42,713 nucleotides of DNA from Pseudoalteromonas sp. NBT06-2 (GCF_002276045.1 NZ_NQMR01000078.1:1-42713); one strand, 5' to 3'. Shown: positions 1 through 13,180, counted from the stretch's first letter. Translations and numbers: made by a program. The notes: generated from the letters alone by a model not told the origin.

Positions 1-23
1 CGTTCAAACTTTTCTTTTGCCAT
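1..23 (-). CDS. tuf: Elongation factor Tu, N-terminal fragment cut by the window edge
   Basis: Only the first seven codons and part of the eighth are in the window. They read MAKEKFE on the minus strand, the standard start of gammaproteobacterial EF-Tu. A TAGGA ribosome binding site lies about nine bases upstream of the ATG. The gene is 72 bp downstream of fusA, as expected for the last gene of the str operon (rpsL-rpsG-fusA-tuf). The call rests on this short match plus synteny. Confidence 0.9.
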
Positions 24-95
24 CTTAAAAATTCCTATTAAGAATATAATAGTCCAATCCAGCCTTGCGAGCTATGAATCGGACCGAACTAAAAA

Positions 96-2216
96 TTATC
101 TAGCAGTACGAGCTGCCATGATTGTTTCTGTGACATTTTTTGATGCCTCAGCATACTTCAAAAACTCCATTGAGTATGAAGCTCGACCTTGTGTCGCAGA
201 TCGAAGGGCGGTTGCATAACCAAACATCTCAGCCAGTGGAACAAGTGCATTGACCTGCCTTAATCCACCTGGAGCATCAATCATACCTTCAATCAAGCCA
301 CGACGGCGGTTTAAGTCACCTACTACATCACCCATATTGGTTTCTGGAGTAACAACTTCAACTTTCATCATAGGTTCAAGTAATGCAGGATTTGCATCTA
401 GTGCACCATTTTTGAAACCCATAGAACCTGCGATCTTGAACGCCATTTCATTGGAGTCAACATCGTGGAATGAGCCATCAAACAAGGTTGCTTTAACACC
501 AAGTAGAGGGAAACCTGCAAGAACACCATTTTGCATTTGTTCTTGAATCCCCTTATCTACTGCCGGTATAAATTCACGAGGAACAGCACCACCTACAATT
601 TCATTTACGAATACATAGTTTGGCGCATCATCATCGTTAACGTCTATTTCTAACGGTTCAAGTCTCAGCCATACATGACCATATTGACCTCTACCGCCTG
701 ATTGACGTATAAATTTACCTTCAACTTCTACAGTTTTACGAATCGATTCGCGGTATGAAACCTGAGGTTTACCCACGTTACATTCAACGCTAAATTCACG
801 TTGCATGCGATCTACGATAATATCGAGGTGAAGTTCACCCATACCTGAAATAATTGTTTGACCTGTTTCATCATCCGTATGGACTTTGAAAGATGGGTCT
901 TCAGCAGCTAGTTTACCTAGTGCGATCCCCATTTTATCTTGATCAGCAACTGTTCTAGGCTCAACTGCAATTGAAATAACTGGTTCAGGGAAGTCCATAC
1001 GCTCAAGCGTAATAACTGAATCCAAATCACATAAAGTTTCACCTGTAGTGACTTCTTTAAGACCAATCGCAGCGGCGATATCACCGGCTCTTACTTCTTT
1101 GATTTCTTCACGGCTATTAGCATGCATCTGTACGATACGACCAAAGCGCTCCTTTTTACCCTTAATCGGGTTGTAAACGAAGTCACCTTGTTTTACTACG
1201 CCAGAATATACTCTAAAGAAAGTAAGTGTGCCAACAAATGGGTCGGTTGCAATTTTAAATGCAAGCGCTGAAAACGGTGCGTTGTCATCTGCCGGACGCT
1301 CAGCTGCAGAATCATCTTCAAGAACACCTTGAATTTGTTTCACTTCAGTTGGCGATGGTAAATAATCAACAACGGCATCTAATACTGCTTGAACACCTTT
1401 ATTCTTAAAAGCAGAACCACATGCCATAGGAACGATTTCGTTCGCTAAAGTACGTTTACGGATCGCGCTTTTAATTTCAGCTTCTGTAAGTTCACCTTCT
1501 TCAAGGTATTTATCCATCAACTCTTCGGTAGCTTCAGCAGCCGCTTCAACCAATTGTTCACGATACATTTCTGCTTCTTCTAATAAATCAGCAGGTATCT
1601 CATCGTAACTAAAAGACATACCTTGATCTTCTTCAGACCAATTAATGACTTTCATTTTAACTAAATCAATTACGCCAGAGAATTCTTCTTCAGCGCCAAT
1701 TGCAAGTTGAATTGGAACAGGATTAGCACCTAGGCGGCTCTTTATTTGGTCGACAACCATAAGGAAGTCAGCACCAACGCGATCCATCTTATTTACGAAG
1801 ATCATTCTTGGAACGTCGTATTTGTTAGCTTGTCGCCAAACTGTTTCAGTTTGCGGCTGAACACCAGATGATGCACAAAGAACCACTACAGCACCGTCAA
1901 GTACACGCAGCGAACGCTCAACTTCAATTGTGAAGTCAACATGTCCTGGTGTATCAATGATATTGATACGATGGTCTTGGAACTGTGAGTCCATCCCTTT
2001 CCAAAAACATGTGGTGGCAGCAGAAGTGATCGTGATACCACGCTCTTGCTCTTGCTCCATCCAGTCCATCGTTGCAGCACCGTCGTGAACTTCACCAATC
2101 TTATGTGAAAGACCAGTGTAGAAAAGCACACGTTCAGTTGTGGTAGTTTTACCAGCATCTACGTGTGCAACGATACCGATATTACGGTAACGCTCGATTG
2201 GGGTTGTACGTGCCAT
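96..2216 (-). CDS. fusA: Elongation factor G
   Basis: This is the translational GTPase that drives ribosomal translocation and, with RRF, ribosome recycling. The 706-residue product has the usual length. The G1 motif AHVDAGKT is at residues 17-24, the G3 motif DTPGH at 88-92 and the G4 motif NKMD at 142-145. The GTPase domain is followed by domains II to V, and the product ends with the typical region II/III translocation-factor sequences. It is the third gene of the str operon, 81 bp downstream of rpsG and 72 bp upstream of tuf. It is the ordinary core copy, with no sign of being the duplicated fusA2 type. Confidence 0.98.
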   Translation of the reverse strand: MARTTPIERYRNIGIVAHVDAGKTTTTERVLFYTGLSHKIGEVHDGAATMDWMEQEQERGITITSAATTCFWKGMDSQFQDHRINIIDTPGHVDFTIEVERSLRVLDGAVVVLCASSGVQPQTETVWRQANKYDVPRMIFVNKMDRVGADFLMVVDQIKSRLGANPVPIQLAIGAEEEFSGVIDLVKMKVINWSEEDQGMSFSYDEIPADLLEEAEMYREQLVEAAAEATEELMDKYLEEGELTEAEIKSAIRKRTLANEIVPMACGSAFKNKGVQAVLDAVVDYLPSPTEVKQIQGVLEDDSAAERPADDNAPFSALAFKIATDPFVGTLTFFRVYSGVVKQGDFVYNPIKGKKERFGRIVQMHANSREEIKEVRAGDIAAAIGLKEVTTGETLCDLDSVITLERMDFPEPVISIAVEPRTVADQDKMGIALGKLAAEDPSFKVHTDDETGQTIISGMGELHLDIIVDRMQREFSVECNVGKPQVSYRESIRKTVEVEGKFIRQSGGRGQYGHVWLRLEPLEIDVNDDDAPNYVFVNEIVGGAVPREFIPAVDKGIQEQMQNGVLAGFPLLGVKATLFDGSFHDVDSNEMAFKIAGSMGFKNGALDANPALLEPMMKVEVVTPETNMGDVVGDLNRRRGLIEGMIDAPGGLRQVNALVPLAEMFGYATALRSATQGRASYSMEFLKYAEASKNVTETIMAARTAR

Positions 2217-2297
2217 ACTATTCCTCTTAAAACTTTAAACCACTTAAACAAGAAAGATCTGACTAATAAGTCAGACCATTTCAATTTTAAGCAGTGA

Positions 2298-2786
<489 letters not shown>

Positions 2787-2862
2787 TCAGGTTGGACTTG
2801 TTAGTCTCATACCCAAAACAAAAAAATTAAATTATGTGTTTGGCCTTACTAACGGAGGACTA

Positions 2863-3237
2863 TTAACCCTTAGGTCGTTTAGCACCGTATTTTGAACGTC
2901 CTTGACGACGATCACTTACACCAGCACAATCTAATGCGCCGCGTATTGTGTGAAAACGCACACCCGGTAGATCTTTAACACGACCACCACGGATAAGGAT
3001 TACACTATGCTCTTGCAAGTTGTGACCTTCACCACCGATGTATGATGTTACTTCGAAACCGTTCGTTAAACGAACACGCGCTACTTTACGTAATGCAGAG
3101 TTTGGTTTCTTTGGAGTAGTAGTATATACACGAGTACAAACACCACGTTTTTGCGGACATGCTTTAAGCGCCGCAGAGTTGCTTTTTACAACTTTACTTC
3201 TACGTGGCTTACGTACAAGTTGGTTGATAGTTGCCAT
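2863..3237 (-). CDS. rpsL: 30S ribosomal protein S12
   Basis: S12 sits at the decoding centre of the small subunit and affects translational accuracy. The 124-residue product carries the conserved loop [11 protein letters not shown] at residues 41-51 and the RVKDLPGVR segment near residues 85-93. Lysines are present at the positions where streptomycin-resistance substitutions are known, so the sequence looks wild type. The ATG has a strong TTAGGAG ribosome binding site. It is the first gene of the str operon and has its own promoter in the rpoC-rpsL gap. Confidence 0.98.
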   Translation of the reverse strand: MATINQLVRKPRRSKVVKSNSAALKACPQKRGVCTRVYTTTPKKPNSALRKVARVRLTNGFEVTSYIGGEGHNLQEHSVILIRGGRVKDLPGVRFHTIRGALDCAGVSDRRQGRSKYGAKRPKG

Positions 3238-3356
3238 TAAATAGCTCCTAATGATTAATTGACTGCTGAAAGAATTTAAATTCTGCCTGATGTTTATTCT
3301 AAAATCCTAGAATTTTTATATTCTAAAAATTTAATCCTCAACATAAGGGTGGCGGA

Positions 3357-3385
3357 ATTTTAATGAGCAAAGTTTAACCTGTCAA
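3357..3385 (-). promoter_or_regulatory. Promoter of the rpsL-rpsG-fusA-tuf (str) operon
   Basis: On the minus strand a perfect -35 box TTGACA (3380-3385) is followed by a 17-bp spacer and a -10 box TAAAAT (3357-3362). Transcription should start near 3350, leaving a leader of about 110 nt before rpsL. The box quality and spacing are those of a strong sigma-70 promoter. It starts about ten bases downstream of the rpoC terminator. Confidence 0.85.
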
Positions 3386-3395
3386 CAATTAGCGT

Positions 3396-3426
3396 AAAAA
3401 AGGCGGTATAAACCGCCTTTTTTTTT
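3396..3426 (-). terminator. Rho-independent terminator after rpoC
   Basis: A stem GGCGGT/ACCGCC (3402-3407 with 3412-3417) has a 4-base loop. It is flanked by A and T runs that extend the pairing. On the minus strand the stem is followed by six T residues. It lies about 40 bp beyond the rpoC stop and separates the rpoBC and str transcription units. The T run on the plus strand is longer, so it could work in both directions. Confidence 0.85.
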
Positions 3427-3462
3427 GATTTAGTCTTAAATTTAACTAAAAGACTACAAAAA

Positions 3463-6400
3463 CTAATCGCCTAAGGTCGCGTTAAGTGCATCAGTTAATG
3501 CTTGAGCAGCATCTTCTGCACTAACCGTCTGTTCTTCAACAGCTGGTTCGTTACGCTTTTTACGACGTGCCATGCGTTCTTGATGATAAGAGAAACCTGT
3601 ACCCGCTGGGATCAAACGCCCCACGATTACGTTCTCTTTCAAGCCGCGAAGCTCATCACTCTTACCATTTACAGCTGCGTCAGTCAGAACACGTGTAGTT
3701 TCCTGGAACGATGCTGCAGATATGAAAGATTCTGTTGCCAATGATGCTTTAGTGATACCCATTAACTGGATTTCAAACTGAGCTGGGATCTTACCTTGCT
3801 CTTCAAGTTCACGATTCGAGATATTTACTCGAGATACTTCAACTTGTTCGCCTTTTAAGAACTCAGTGTCACCACCGTGAGTGATAATACACTTACGGAT
3901 CATTTGACGAATAATAGTTTCAATGTGCTTATCATTGATTTTTACGCCTTGCAGACGGTATACGTCTTGCACTTCGTTAACAATGTAGTTAGCAACATCT
4001 GTCACGCCACGAAGACGTAAAATGTCATGTGGAGACTCAGGACCATCGGCGATAACTTCACCTTTAGATACAGACTCACCTTCAAACACGTTAAGCTGAC
4101 GCCATTTAGGAATCATTTCTTCGTAGTGATCACCTTCTGGCGGCGTGATAACGAGACGTTTTTTGCCTTTAGTTTCTTTACCGAAACTAATAGTACCAGT
4201 TACTTCAGCTAAAATAGCAGGTTCTTTTGGTTTACGCGCTTCGAATAAATCAGCTACGCGCGGAAGACCACCCGTAATATCACGCGTTTTTGAACCTTCT
4301 TGTGGGATACGTGCCATCACATCGCCCGGATTAACTGTTTTACCATCACTTACTTCAATTGTTGTAAATGCAGGTAAACGGATTTCTTGTAAACCAGTTT
4401 CTTCACTTTCAACAATAAGTTTAGGTTCTTTAGCATTAAGCTTAGAAAGGTCTTTCACAACCATACGTGTTAAACCAGTTAACTCGTCTGTTTGTGTTTC
4501 AGTGTTTGACTCATCAATATCACTAAATGTAATTTTTGATATACGTTCAACAACAATAGGGTGACTATGAGGGTCCCAAGTTGCAACAACATCGTTCGCT
4601 TCAATAGCATCTGCATCTTTAATTGCTAATACTGCACCATAAGGTACTTTATAACGCTCTTTTTCACGACCGTGGTCATCAATAACACATATTTCAGTTG
4701 AACGAGATGTAATTACAAGCTTACCATCAGTATTTGTTACTGATTTAGCATTGTGTAATTTAATCGTACCTGTGCTCTTAACTTGTACAGAATTTTCAGC
4801 CGATGCTCTTGATGCCGCACCACCGATGTGGAATGTACGCATCGTAAGCTGTGTACCTGGCTCACCGATTGACTGAGCAGCGATAACACCTACAGATTCA
4901 CCTTGGTTAATCAGGTGACCACGTGCTAAATCACGTCCGTAACACTTACCACATACACCGAAATCATTTTCACAAGTGATGATCGAACGTACACGTACTT
5001 CATCAACGGAGTTTTCTTCTAACATGTCACACAGTTTTTCGTCTAGCATCACATTACGTTCAACTAAAACAATATCTGTTGTACCAGGCTTAATAACATC
5101 TTCAGCAACAACACGACCTAATACACGTTCGCGTAAAGGCTCAACAACATCACCACCTTCAATTAGCGGTTTCATTGTTAGACCATCTAATGTGCCACAA
5201 TCTTTATCATTGATAACCAAATCTTGTGCAACATCAACTAGACGACGTGTTAAGTAACCCGAGTTAGCTGTTTTAAGTGCCGTATCGGCCAAACCTTTAC
5301 GTGCACCATGCGTTGATATGAAGTACTGTAGTACGTTCAAACCTTCACGGAAGTTTGCTGTGATTGGCGTTTCGATGATTGATCCATCTGGACGTGCCAT
5401 TAGGCCACGCATACCAGATAACTGACGTATCTGAGCTGCACTACCACGAGCACCAGAATCGGCCATCATAAATACTGAGTTAAATGAATCCTGTTGAACA
5501 GTATCACCTTTAGCAGTCACTACGTCATCTTTTGATAAGTTATCCATCATGGCACGCGATAACTTTTCATTTACACGAGACCAGATATCGATAACTTTAT
5601 TGTATTTTTCACCAGCAGTAACAAGACCTGATTGGAATTGTTGATTGATTTCGCTTACTTCTGCTTCAGCGGCACCAATGATTTCTGGTTTAGTCGGTGG
5701 AATTTCTAAATCGTCAATACCGATAGAAACACCTGACTTCATTGCGTAATGGAAACCTGTATACATGATTTGGTCAGCAAAGATAACAGTATCTTTAAGA
5801 CCTAGTAAACGGTAACACTCATTAAGCAATTGTGAAATTTGCTTTTTACCCATGGCTTTGTTGATTAACTCAAACGGTAAACCTTTAGGCATAACAAGAG
5901 ATAAAACAGCACGACCGACTGTAGTATCAATGATTTCAGTAACTTCAGTTTTGTTACCATCAGCATCGATCACAGTTTGTGTCATACGTACTTTTACAAT
6001 TGCGTGTAAGTCAAATACGCCGGCACGGTAGCCTTTTTCAGCTTCTTTAGCACTTTTTAATACAGCGCCTTCACCACGAGCGTTGATACATTCACGAGTC
6101 ATATAATAAAGACCTAATACAACATCCTGTGAAGGAACGATGATTGGCTCACCATTTGCTGGTGATAAAATATTATTAGTTGACATCATTAGTGCACGAG
6201 CTTCAAGCTGCGCTTCAATGGTTAACGGTACGTGTACCGCCATTTGGTCACCATCGAAATCGGCATTGTATGCCGCACAAACCAATGGGTGTAATTGAAT
6301 CGCTTTACCTTCAATTAGCACCGGCTCAAACGCTTGGATACCTAATCTGTGAAGTGTTGGTGCACGATTTAACAGTACTGGATGTTCACGGATAACTTCA

Positions 6401-7638
6401 TCTAAGATATCCCAAACTTCTGGTACTTCACGCTCAACCATCTTCTTTGCAGCTTTAATCGTCGTTGCCATGCCTTTAAGTTCTAACTTTCCGTAGATAA
6501 ACGGCTTGAATAACTCAAGTGCCATTTTCTTAGGTAGGCCACATTGATGTAGTCTTAAAGTTGGACCTACAGTAATTACTGAACGGCCTGAATAATCCAC
6601 ACGCTTACCAAGTAGATTTTGACGGAAACGACCTTGCTTACCTTTGATCATATCGGCAAGAGATTTAAGAGGACGTTTGTTAGAACCCGTAATTGCACGA
6701 CCACGACGACCATTATCTAATAATGCATCAACCGCTTCTTGTAACATACGTTTTTCGTTACGTACAATAATATCTGGCGCAGCCAGTTCAAGAAGACGTT
6801 TAAGACGGTTATTACGGTTAATAACACGACGGTAAAGGTCATTTAGATCAGAAGTCGCAAAACGACCACCATCTAGTGGTACTAATGGACGAAGATCAGG
6901 TGGCAGAATTGGTAGTACTGTCATGATCATCCACTCAGGGTTATTACCTGATTGGTGGAAAGATTCCATTAATTTAAGACGTTTTGTGATTTTCTTACGC
7001 TTAGTTTCAGAGTTAATTGTTGGTAACTCTTCACGCATTTCTGCGATTAACTGGCCTAAGTCTAATTCACGAAGTAAATCAAGTACTGCTTCAGCACCCA
7101 TTTTAGCTTCAAATTCGTCGCCATGCTCTTCTAGTGAATCGAGATACTCTTCTTCACCTAAAAGTTGGCCACGCTCTAATGTTGTCATACCAGGCTCGGT
7201 AACAACAAAAGATTCAAAATAAAGTACACGTTCGATATCACGAAGTGTCATATCTAGCATTAAACCAATACGAGATGGTAATGATTTAAGGAACCAGATG
7301 TGTGCAACTGGGCTTGCTAATTCGATATGACCCATACGATCACGACGAACTTTAGTTAATGTAACTTCAACGCCACATTTTTCACAAATTACACCACGGT
7401 GCTTAAGACGTTTATATTTACCACATAAACATTCATAATCTTTTACTGGGCCAAATATACGGGCACAGAATAAGCCATCACGCTCAGGCTTAAAAGTACG
7501 GTAATTAATCGTCTCTGGTTTTTTTACTTCACCAAATGACCATGAACGAACCATATCGGGTGAAGCAAGACCAATGCGTATTGCATCAAATTCTTCGGTC
7601 TTATTTTGTTGCTTCAGAAACTTAAGTAGATCTTTCAC
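3463..7638 (-). CDS. rpoC: RNA polymerase beta' subunit
   Basis: This is the catalytic large subunit of RNA polymerase. The 1391-residue product begins [13 protein letters not shown]. The N-terminal zinc-binding cysteines lie in [13 protein letters not shown] and [10 protein letters not shown] near residues 70-93. The catalytic magnesium motif [12 protein letters not shown] is near residue 460 and the second zinc site CGKCYGRDL near residue 890. The start codon is GTG with a strong AGGAG site, matching the GTG start of E. coli rpoC. It follows rpoB by 110 bp in the same transcript and ends before a clear terminator. Confidence 0.98.
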   Translation of the reverse strand: MKDLLKFLKQQNKTEEFDAIRIGLASPDMVRSWSFGEVKKPETINYRTFKPERDGLFCARIFGPVKDYECLCGKYKRLKHRGVICEKCGVEVTLTKVRRDRMGHIELASPVAHIWFLKSLPSRIGLMLDMTLRDIERVLYFESFVVTEPGMTTLERGQLLGEEEYLDSLEEHGDEFEAKMGAEAVLDLLRELDLGQLIAEMREELPTINSETKRKKITKRLKLMESFHQSGNNPEWMIMTVLPILPPDLRPLVPLDGGRFATSDLNDLYRRVINRNNRLKRLLELAAPDIIVRNEKRMLQEAVDALLDNGRRGRAITGSNKRPLKSLADMIKGKQGRFRQNLLGKRVDYSGRSVITVGPTLRLHQCGLPKKMALELFKPFIYGKLELKGMATTIKAAKKMVEREVPEVWDILDEVIREHPVLLNRAPTLHRLGIQAFEPVLIEGKAIQLHPLVCAAYNADFDGDQMAVHVPLTIEAQLEARALMMSTNNILSPANGEPIIVPSQDVVLGLYYMTRECINARGEGAVLKSAKEAEKGYRAGVFDLHAIVKVRMTQTVIDADGNKTEVTEIIDTTVGRAVLSLVMPKGLPFELINKAMGKKQISQLLNECYRLLGLKDTVIFADQIMYTGFHYAMKSGVSIGIDDLEIPPTKPEIIGAAEAEVSEINQQFQSGLVTAGEKYNKVIDIWSRVNEKLSRAMMDNLSKDDVVTAKGDTVQQDSFNSVFMMADSGARGSAAQIRQLSGMRGLMARPDGSIIETPITANFREGLNVLQYFISTHGARKGLADTALKTANSGYLTRRLVDVAQDLVINDKDCGTLDGLTMKPLIEGGDVVEPLRERVLGRVVAEDVIKPGTTDIVLVERNVMLDEKLCDMLEENSVDEVRVRSIITCENDFGVCGKCYGRDLARGHLINQGESVGVIAAQSIGEPGTQLTMRTFHIGGAASRASAENSVQVKSTGTIKLHNAKSVTNTDGKLVITSRSTEICVIDDHGREKERYKVPYGAVLAIKDADAIEANDVVATWDPHSHPIVVERISKITFSDIDESNTETQTDELTGLTRMVVKDLSKLNAKEPKLIVESEETGLQEIRLPAFTTIEVSDGKTVNPGDVMARIPQEGSKTRDITGGLPRVADLFEARKPKEPAILAEVTGTISFGKETKGKKRLVITPPEGDHYEEMIPKWRQLNVFEGESVSKGEVIADGPESPHDILRLRGVTDVANYIVNEVQDVYRLQGVKINDKHIETIIRQMIRKCIITHGGDTEFLKGEQVEVSRVNISNRELEEQGKIPAQFEIQLMGITKASLATESFISAASFQETTRVLTDAAVNGKSDELRGLKENVIVGRLIPAGTGFSYHQERMARRKKRNEPAVEEQTVSAEDAAQALTDALNATLGD

Positions 7639-7748
7639 TTTAGCTCTCCTGTCGGAAGTTAATAGTGTGGGTTGTTAATTATAATAACAACCCAGTTATG
7701 CTTGCCATGCGAGTTGCTAACTTCAATTAATAAAGTTAGCAGCTTCGC

Positions 7749-10700
7749 TTACTCTTCTTCCAACTCGATATTGATACCTAGTGAGCGGATCTCTTTCAAC
7801 AATACGTTGAATGATTCCGGCATACCAGGTTCCATCTTGTGGTTTCCGTCTACGAGATTTTTATACATCTTAGTACGGCCGTTTACATCATCAGACTTAA
7901 CAGTAAGCATTTCTTGTAGGGTATAAGCAGCACCATATGCTTCTAATGCCCATACTTCCATCTCACCGAAACGCTGACCACCGAACTGAGCTTTACCACC
8001 TAGTGGTTGCTGAGTTACAAGGCTGTAAGAACCGGTTGAACGAGCATGCATTTTGTCATCAACTAAGTGATTCAGTTTAAGCATGTACATGTAGCCTACA
8101 GTTACTTGACGCTCAAATGCATCACCTGTACGACCATCATATAAAGTAACCTGACCACTTCTTGGATAACCACCTAATTCAAGCATGTCTTTGATTTCGT
8201 TTTCAATCGCGCCATCAAATGCTGGAGTAGCGATCGGTAGACCGCCTTTAAGGTTAGCTGCAAGACGTCGTACTTCGTCATCAGTAAAGCTAGCAATATC
8301 AACGTTTTGTCGAGATTCACCTAAGTCGTATGCTTGCTTAATGTAATTACGAAGTTCATGAACTTCACGTTGTTCTTTAAGCATCTCTTCGATACGCTCA
8401 CCGATACCACGTGCAGCTAGACCCATATGTACTTCTAAGATCTGACCGATGTTCATACGAGACGGTACACCAAGCGGATTCAGTACGATATCAACGGTAC
8501 GACCATTTTCATCATATGGCATATCTTCAACTGGAACGATAGTTGAGATAACACCTTTGTTTCCGTGACGACCAGCCATCTTATCACCCGGTTGGATAGT
8601 ACGTTTAACAGCTAGGTAGATTTTTACAATCTTAAGAACACCTGGTGCTAAATCATCGCCTTGAGTAATTTTACGACGTTTAATTTCAAAACGTTTATCA
8701 TAATCAGCTTTAAGTTCATCGTATTGCTCAGCTAATTGCTCAAGCTCAGCCTGTGCAGTTTCATCAGCTAAACTTTGAGTAAGTAATTGCTCACCATTCA
8801 AAGTTGCAACTTTATCTGCATCGATATCATTATTAATTAATAATGTACGAGTGCGACTTAAAACACCTTCTTCAAGGATTTTAAACTCTTCATTGAAATC
8901 TTTTTTCGCTTCACGAAGTTGCATATCTTCAATTTCTAAAGCACGCTTATCTTTTTCAACACCATCACGGGTGAAGACTTGAACATCGATAATAGTACCT
9001 GAGATCGAGTTAGATACACGTAGAGAGCTATCTTTAACGTCAGATGCTTTCTCTCCGAAAATAGCTCGTAAAAGCTTTTCTTCAGGTGTTAATTGGGTTT
9101 CACCTTTAGGGGTTACTTTACCAACTAAGATATCACCACCTTTAACTTCAGCACCGATATAAACAATACCTGATTCATCAAGTTTGCTTAATGCTGATTC
9201 ACCTACATTAGGGATATCGGCAGTAATCTCTTCAGGACCTAGCTTAGTATCACGTGCGATACACTGTAACTCTTGAATATGAATCGTCGTTAAGCGATCT
9301 TCATCTACAACTTTTTCTGAAAGAAGAATTGAATCTTCAAAATTGTAGCCATTCCAAGGCATGAAAGCGATACGTAGATTTTGACCAAGTGCTAAATCAC
9401 CTAAATCCGTTGAAGGGCCATCAGCTAATACGTCACCTGTAGTAACCGGTTCACCAACCATGCAAGTTGGTTTTTGATTAATACAAGTATTTTGATTAGA
9501 ACGTGTGTATTTAGTTAGGTTGTAAATGTCGATGCCTGCTTCACCAGGAATACGCTCATCTTCATTTACGTTAACTACGATACGACCTGAATCAGCGTAA
9601 TCAACAACACCACCACGTTTTGCAACAACAGTAACGCCAGACTCTTTCGCAATAGTACGTTCAATACCAGTACCAACTAGCGGCTTATCCGCTTTTAACG
9701 TCGGCACTGCTTGACGTTGCATGTTTGAACCCATTAATGCACGGTTTGCATCATCGTGTTCAAGGAACGGGATAAGTGCTGCTGCAACTGAGATAACCTG
9801 CTGTGAAGATACATCCATGTACTGAATGTCATCTTTACCCATAAAGGTAGATTCACCTTTAAAACGACATGGGATCATGCCATCAACAAGCTCTTTATCA
9901 ACTGTCATTTCTGCGCTCGCCTGTGCGATTACAAATTGACCTTCTTCAATTGCTGATAAGTAGTTTACTTCGTCAGTAACAACGCCATTGATAACTTTAC
10001 GGTAAGGAGTTTCTAAGAAACCGTAATCATTAGTACGTGCATAACACGACAATGAGTTAATTAGACCGATATTCGGTCCCTCAGGAGTTTCGATGGGACA
10101 TACACGACCGTAGTGAGTTACGTGAACATCACGTACTTCAAAACCAGCACGTTCACGAGTTAAACCACCCGGCCCTAATGCTGAAATACGACGCTTATGT
10201 GTTACTTCTGAAAGCGGATTATTTTGATCCATAAACTGAGATAGTTGTGATGAACCAAAGAATTCTTTAACCGCAGCAGAGATAGGCTTCGCATTGATTA
10301 AATCTTGCGGCATAATTGCATCAAGATCACCTAATGTTAAACGCTCTCTTACAGCACGTTCTACACGTACTAAACCAACTCGGAATTGGTTTTCAGCCAT
10401 TTCACCAACAGAACGAATACGACGATTACCTAAGTGATCGATATCATCTGATTCGCCTTTACCGTTACGAATGTCGATCAATGTCTTCATTACGTCAACG
10501 ATATCTTCTTTAGCTAATATACCAGGTCCAATATCTGAGTCACGTAGAACACGGCTATTGAATTTCATACGACCTACTTTAGATAGATCATAACGGTCTT
10601 CATTAAAGAATAAATTTTCAAATAACGCTTCAGCAGCATCACGAGTTGGTGGCTCGCCAGGACGCATCATGCGATAGATTTCAACTAACGCTTCAAGTTT

Positions 10701-11774
10701 ATTAGTTGTAGAGTCGACACGTACTGTATCAGACATGTACGCACCACTATCAACTTCATTGATGTAAAGCGTATCAATTTTGGTGAAGCCAGCTTTAACT
10801 AACTCAGCCATAATTTCTAGAGTAAGCTCGTCGTTTGCTTCAGCAATCACTTCTCCAGTGTCTTCATCTACATAGTTTTTAGCAATAACACGGTCAATCA
10901 AGTACTCATGTGGTACTTCAAGTTGTGTCACTGCTTTTTTCTCTAATGTTCTGATATGACGAGCAGTAACACGACGACCCGACTCAGCAATTACTTCACC
11001 CTCTTGATCTTTAATATCAAAAGTAGCAATTTCACCACGTAAGCGTGAAGGAACGAGTTCCATCATCACTTTACCGTTGGCAACTTCGAAAGTTGTTGTT
11101 TCGAAGAACATCGCTAGAATTTCTTCTGTAGAGTATTCTAATGCACGTAAAATGATTGATGCCGGTAATTTACGACGACGGTCAATTCTAACGTGAAGGT
11201 TATCTTTGATATCAAATTCAAAGTCTAACCATGAACCACGGTATGGAATGACACGTGCATTATATAAAACTTTACCAGAAGAGTGTGATTTACCACGATC
11301 GTTATCAAAGAACACACCTGGACTACGATGCAGCTGAGAAACAATAACACGCTCTGTACCATTGATTACAAAGGTACCCGTATCTGTCATGAGTGGAATT
11401 TCACCCATGTATACTTCTTGTTCTTTTATGTCTTTAACTGTGCCTGGATTTTCTTTATCCATTACAACTAAACGTAATTTTACGCGTAGTGGAGCAGAAA
11501 AAGTAACACCACGGATTTGACATTCTTTAACGTCAAATACTGGCTCACCAATACGGTAACTTACGTATTGAAGCTCAGCACTACCCGAGTTGTTTTTGAT
11601 AGGGAATACTGAACGGAAGGCTGCTTCCAATCCATATTCGCCTTCGGTGTTTGGCTTTAAGAATTTTGCGAACGAATCCAACTGCATAGCTAGCAGTTTA
11701 GGTATTTGCATAACCTGTGGTCGTTTACCAAAATCCTTACGGATACGTTTCTTTTCAGAATAAGAGTAATCCAT
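7749..11774 (-). CDS. rpoB: RNA polymerase beta subunit
   Basis: This is the second large subunit of RNA polymerase, forming one side of the active-site cleft and the rifampicin pocket. I place the start at the ATG at 11774, giving [19 protein letters not shown] and 1341 residues, almost the E. coli length. The frame is open to an ATG 13 codons further up, but family members start at this position and GAGGAA lies just upstream of it. The rifampicin cluster ([20 protein letters not shown]) is wild type by eye. The gene is preceded by the rplL-rpoB hairpins, which probably set the beta subunit to L7/L12 ratio. Confidence 0.98.
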   Translation of the reverse strand: MDYSYSEKKRIRKDFGKRPQVMQIPKLLAMQLDSFAKFLKPNTEGEYGLEAAFRSVFPIKNNSGSAELQYVSYRIGEPVFDVKECQIRGVTFSAPLRVKLRLVVMDKENPGTVKDIKEQEVYMGEIPLMTDTGTFVINGTERVIVSQLHRSPGVFFDNDRGKSHSSGKVLYNARVIPYRGSWLDFEFDIKDNLHVRIDRRRKLPASIILRALEYSTEEILAMFFETTTFEVANGKVMMELVPSRLRGEIATFDIKDQEGEVIAESGRRVTARHIRTLEKKAVTQLEVPHEYLIDRVIAKNYVDEDTGEVIAEANDELTLEIMAELVKAGFTKIDTLYINEVDSGAYMSDTVRVDSTTNKLEALVEIYRMMRPGEPPTRDAAEALFENLFFNEDRYDLSKVGRMKFNSRVLRDSDIGPGILAKEDIVDVMKTLIDIRNGKGESDDIDHLGNRRIRSVGEMAENQFRVGLVRVERAVRERLTLGDLDAIMPQDLINAKPISAAVKEFFGSSQLSQFMDQNNPLSEVTHKRRISALGPGGLTRERAGFEVRDVHVTHYGRVCPIETPEGPNIGLINSLSCYARTNDYGFLETPYRKVINGVVTDEVNYLSAIEEGQFVIAQASAEMTVDKELVDGMIPCRFKGESTFMGKDDIQYMDVSSQQVISVAAALIPFLEHDDANRALMGSNMQRQAVPTLKADKPLVGTGIERTIAKESGVTVVAKRGGVVDYADSGRIVVNVNEDERIPGEAGIDIYNLTKYTRSNQNTCINQKPTCMVGEPVTTGDVLADGPSTDLGDLALGQNLRIAFMPWNGYNFEDSILLSEKVVDEDRLTTIHIQELQCIARDTKLGPEEITADIPNVGESALSKLDESGIVYIGAEVKGGDILVGKVTPKGETQLTPEEKLLRAIFGEKASDVKDSSLRVSNSISGTIIDVQVFTRDGVEKDKRALEIEDMQLREAKKDFNEEFKILEEGVLSRTRTLLINNDIDADKVATLNGEQLLTQSLADETAQAELEQLAEQYDELKADYDKRFEIKRRKITQGDDLAPGVLKIVKIYLAVKRTIQPGDKMAGRHGNKGVISTIVPVEDMPYDENGRTVDIVLNPLGVPSRMNIGQILEVHMGLAARGIGERIEEMLKEQREVHELRNYIKQAYDLGESRQNVDIASFTDDEVRRLAANLKGGLPIATPAFDGAIENEIKDMLELGGYPRSGQVTLYDGRTGDAFERQVTVGYMYMLKLNHLVDDKMHARSTGSYSLVTQQPLGGKAQFGGQRFGEMEVWALEAYGAAYTLQEMLTVKSDDVNGRTKMYKNLVDGNHKMEPGMPESFNVLLKEIRSLGINIELEEE

Positions 11775-11922
11775 GAGGTTCCTCAGCTTGCTGAATCTTG
11801 ATATACCATCCATAAATGGACAGACTAACTGGCTATTAATGCCATCTTTTTACTACATATTGTGTGTTTGCATACTATGTTCTATTGCTGTAATAAACAG
11901 CATAAATCACAGAGAGCAAAAT

Positions 11923-11949
11923 GCGCTGCAGTGTAAAACACTACAGCGC
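11923..11949 (-). promoter_or_regulatory. Long hairpin in the rplL-rpoB spacer, possible RNase III processing site
   Basis: Two 12-base arms (11923-11934 and 11938-11949) pair around a 3-base loop. In the minus-strand RNA the only non-Watson-Crick pair is a G-U wobble; on the plus strand it would be a C-A mismatch. The structure is therefore made for the rplL-rpoB transcript. E. coli has an RNase III cleavage site in this same intercistronic region, so a processing role is a reasonable inference. The 3-base loop is tight. Confidence 0.6.
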
Positions 11950-11980
11950 AAAAAGGCTGATGATTAAAAAACCATCAGCC
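11950..11980 (-). terminator. Partial terminator (attenuator) between rplL and rpoB
   Basis: The perfect 8-bp stem GGCTGATG/CATCAGCC (11955-11962 with 11973-11980) has a 10-base loop. It is followed on the minus strand by five T residues. Its place between rplL and rpoB matches the known attenuator that makes L7/L12 more abundant than RNA polymerase subunits in E. coli. A second small hairpin, GCCTAAT/ATTAGGC (11984-11999), lies just upstream of it in the transcript. Confidence 0.7.
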
Positions 11981-12021
11981 CATGCCTAATAAATTAGGCA
12001 GATAACCTAGCAAACGCCAGA

Positions 12022-12384
12022 TTATTTAACTTCAATTGTTGCACCGATTGCTTCAAGATCTGTTTTAAGCGCTTCAGCTTCTTCTTTAGAAATAGCTTCT
12101 TTAACTGCAACTGGAGCTGATTCAACAAGACCTTTTGCTTCTTTAAGGCCAAGACCTGTAGCAGCACGAACAGCTTTGATAGCAGCAACTTTGTTACCAC
12201 CAAATGAAGTCATTACAACATCAAATTCAGTTTTCTCTTCAGCAGCTTCAGCAGCTGGACCAGCAACCATTGCAGCAGCAGCAGTTACACCGAATTTTTC
12301 TTCCATTGCTTCAACAAGAGCAACAACATCCATTACAGACATTTCTGCAATAGCATCAAGGATTTGGTCTTTAGATACAGACAT
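12022..12384 (-). CDS. rplL: 50S ribosomal protein L7/L12
   Basis: This is the multicopy stalk protein that recruits translational GTPases. The 120-residue product has the N-terminal dimerisation helices, an alanine-rich hinge near residues 34-52 ([16 protein letters not shown]), and the C-terminal domain with [13 protein letters not shown]. It lies 101 bp downstream of rplJ, whose product binds L7/L12 dimers. It is followed by three hairpins before rpoB. The sequence is entirely typical. Confidence 0.98.
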   Translation of the reverse strand: MSVSKDQILDAIAEMSVMDVVALVEAMEEKFGVTAAAAMVAGPAAEAAEEKTEFDVVMTSFGGNKVAAIKAVRAATGLGLKEAKGLVESAPVAVKEAISKEEAEALKTDLEAIGATIEVK

Positions 12385-12485
12385 TTCAAATTTCCTAATT
12401 ATATGAACAATTATTTAGAATAAATAATGTTCTAAAAAATATTTACACCAATAAAAACAATCTAAACTTATAGAATTCTATAAAG

Positions 12486-12980
12486 TTATGCAGACTGCTC
12501 TTCTTTTTGTACACGTACTGCTTCAATTGTTTTACACAATTTACCGGCAGACGCTTCTTTCATAGCGCTCATTAAGCGTGCAACTGCTTCATCATATGTA
12601 GGCAATGTAGCCAACATAGCAACGTCTACAACGTTACCTTCAAAAGCGGCCAATTTAAGCTCAAAGTTATCATTTTTCTTCGCGAAATCTGAAAAGATAC
12701 GCGCTGCAGCACCAGGGTGCTCGCTAGAAAAAGCAACTAAGCTTGGACCAACTAAAGAATCGTTAAGACACTCAAATTCAGTTCCTTCGATAGCACGTTT
12801 TGCTAGAGTATTACGAACAACTTTCATCCATACACCAGCTTCACGTGCTTCTTTACGAAGGGCTGTAATAGCGCCAACAGGTACACCACGAGAATCTGCA
12901 ATTACTGCAGATAGAGCACCACTAGCGGCTTCGCTGACTTCAGCAACAATCGCTTTTTTGCCTTCAAAGTTTAAGGCCAT
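12486..12980 (-). CDS. rplJ: 50S ribosomal protein L10
   Basis: L10 anchors the L7/L12 dimers to 23S rRNA at the stalk base. With L7/L12 it is the translational repressor of its own operon. The 164-residue product begins [19 protein letters not shown] and ends with the helix that binds L7/L12. A CAGGAG ribosome binding site precedes the ATG. The 351-bp gap upstream contains a recognisable L10 leader, so autoregulation is well supported by context. Confidence 0.98.
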   Translation of the reverse strand: MALNFEGKKAIVAEVSEAASGALSAVIADSRGVPVGAITALRKEAREAGVWMKVVRNTLAKRAIEGTEFECLNDSLVGPSLVAFSSEHPGAAARIFSDFAKKNDNFELKLAAFEGNVVDVAMLATLPTYDEAVARLMSAMKEASAGKLCKTIEAVRVQKEEQSA

Positions 12981-13064
12981 GGGTGTGACTCCTGGTTCTT
13001 GGAAAACTTAAATTAAATTTTCCGATTTACTCATCCTTAACAACAAAATGATGCTAAGGTGCTT

Positions 13065-13180
13065 TTTACGGCGAGAGCCAGAAGATTAGGAAAAATCTAT
13101 CTGGGGTTCTACACCATCTACGTAGGAAATTAAGTTTTTATTACGAATAATAAATAACACCTACGGTCTTGGACGGAAAT
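13065..13180 (-). promoter_or_regulatory. Ribosomal protein L10 leader (autoregulatory mRNA element)
   Basis: The minus-strand transcript contains CGTCCAAGACCGTAGGTG (around 13163-13180) and later CTACGTAGATGGTG (around 13110-13123). I recognise these conserved blocks from gammaproteobacterial L10 leaders, where the L10-L12 complex binds to repress translation. The order and spacing fit, and rplJ starts about 85 bases further down. The exact boundaries are approximate because I did not fold the RNA. Confidence 0.75.

Noticed and set aside
4145..4564. 139-codon open frame antisense to rpoC
   Set aside because: It lies inside the well-conserved rpoC gene on the other strand and its translation has no recognisable family features; it is a by-product of rpoC codon composition.
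11775..11813. Upstream 13-codon extension of rpoB
   Set aside because: Family members begin at the downstream ATG, which has a strong GAGGAA site; the longer start has no such support.
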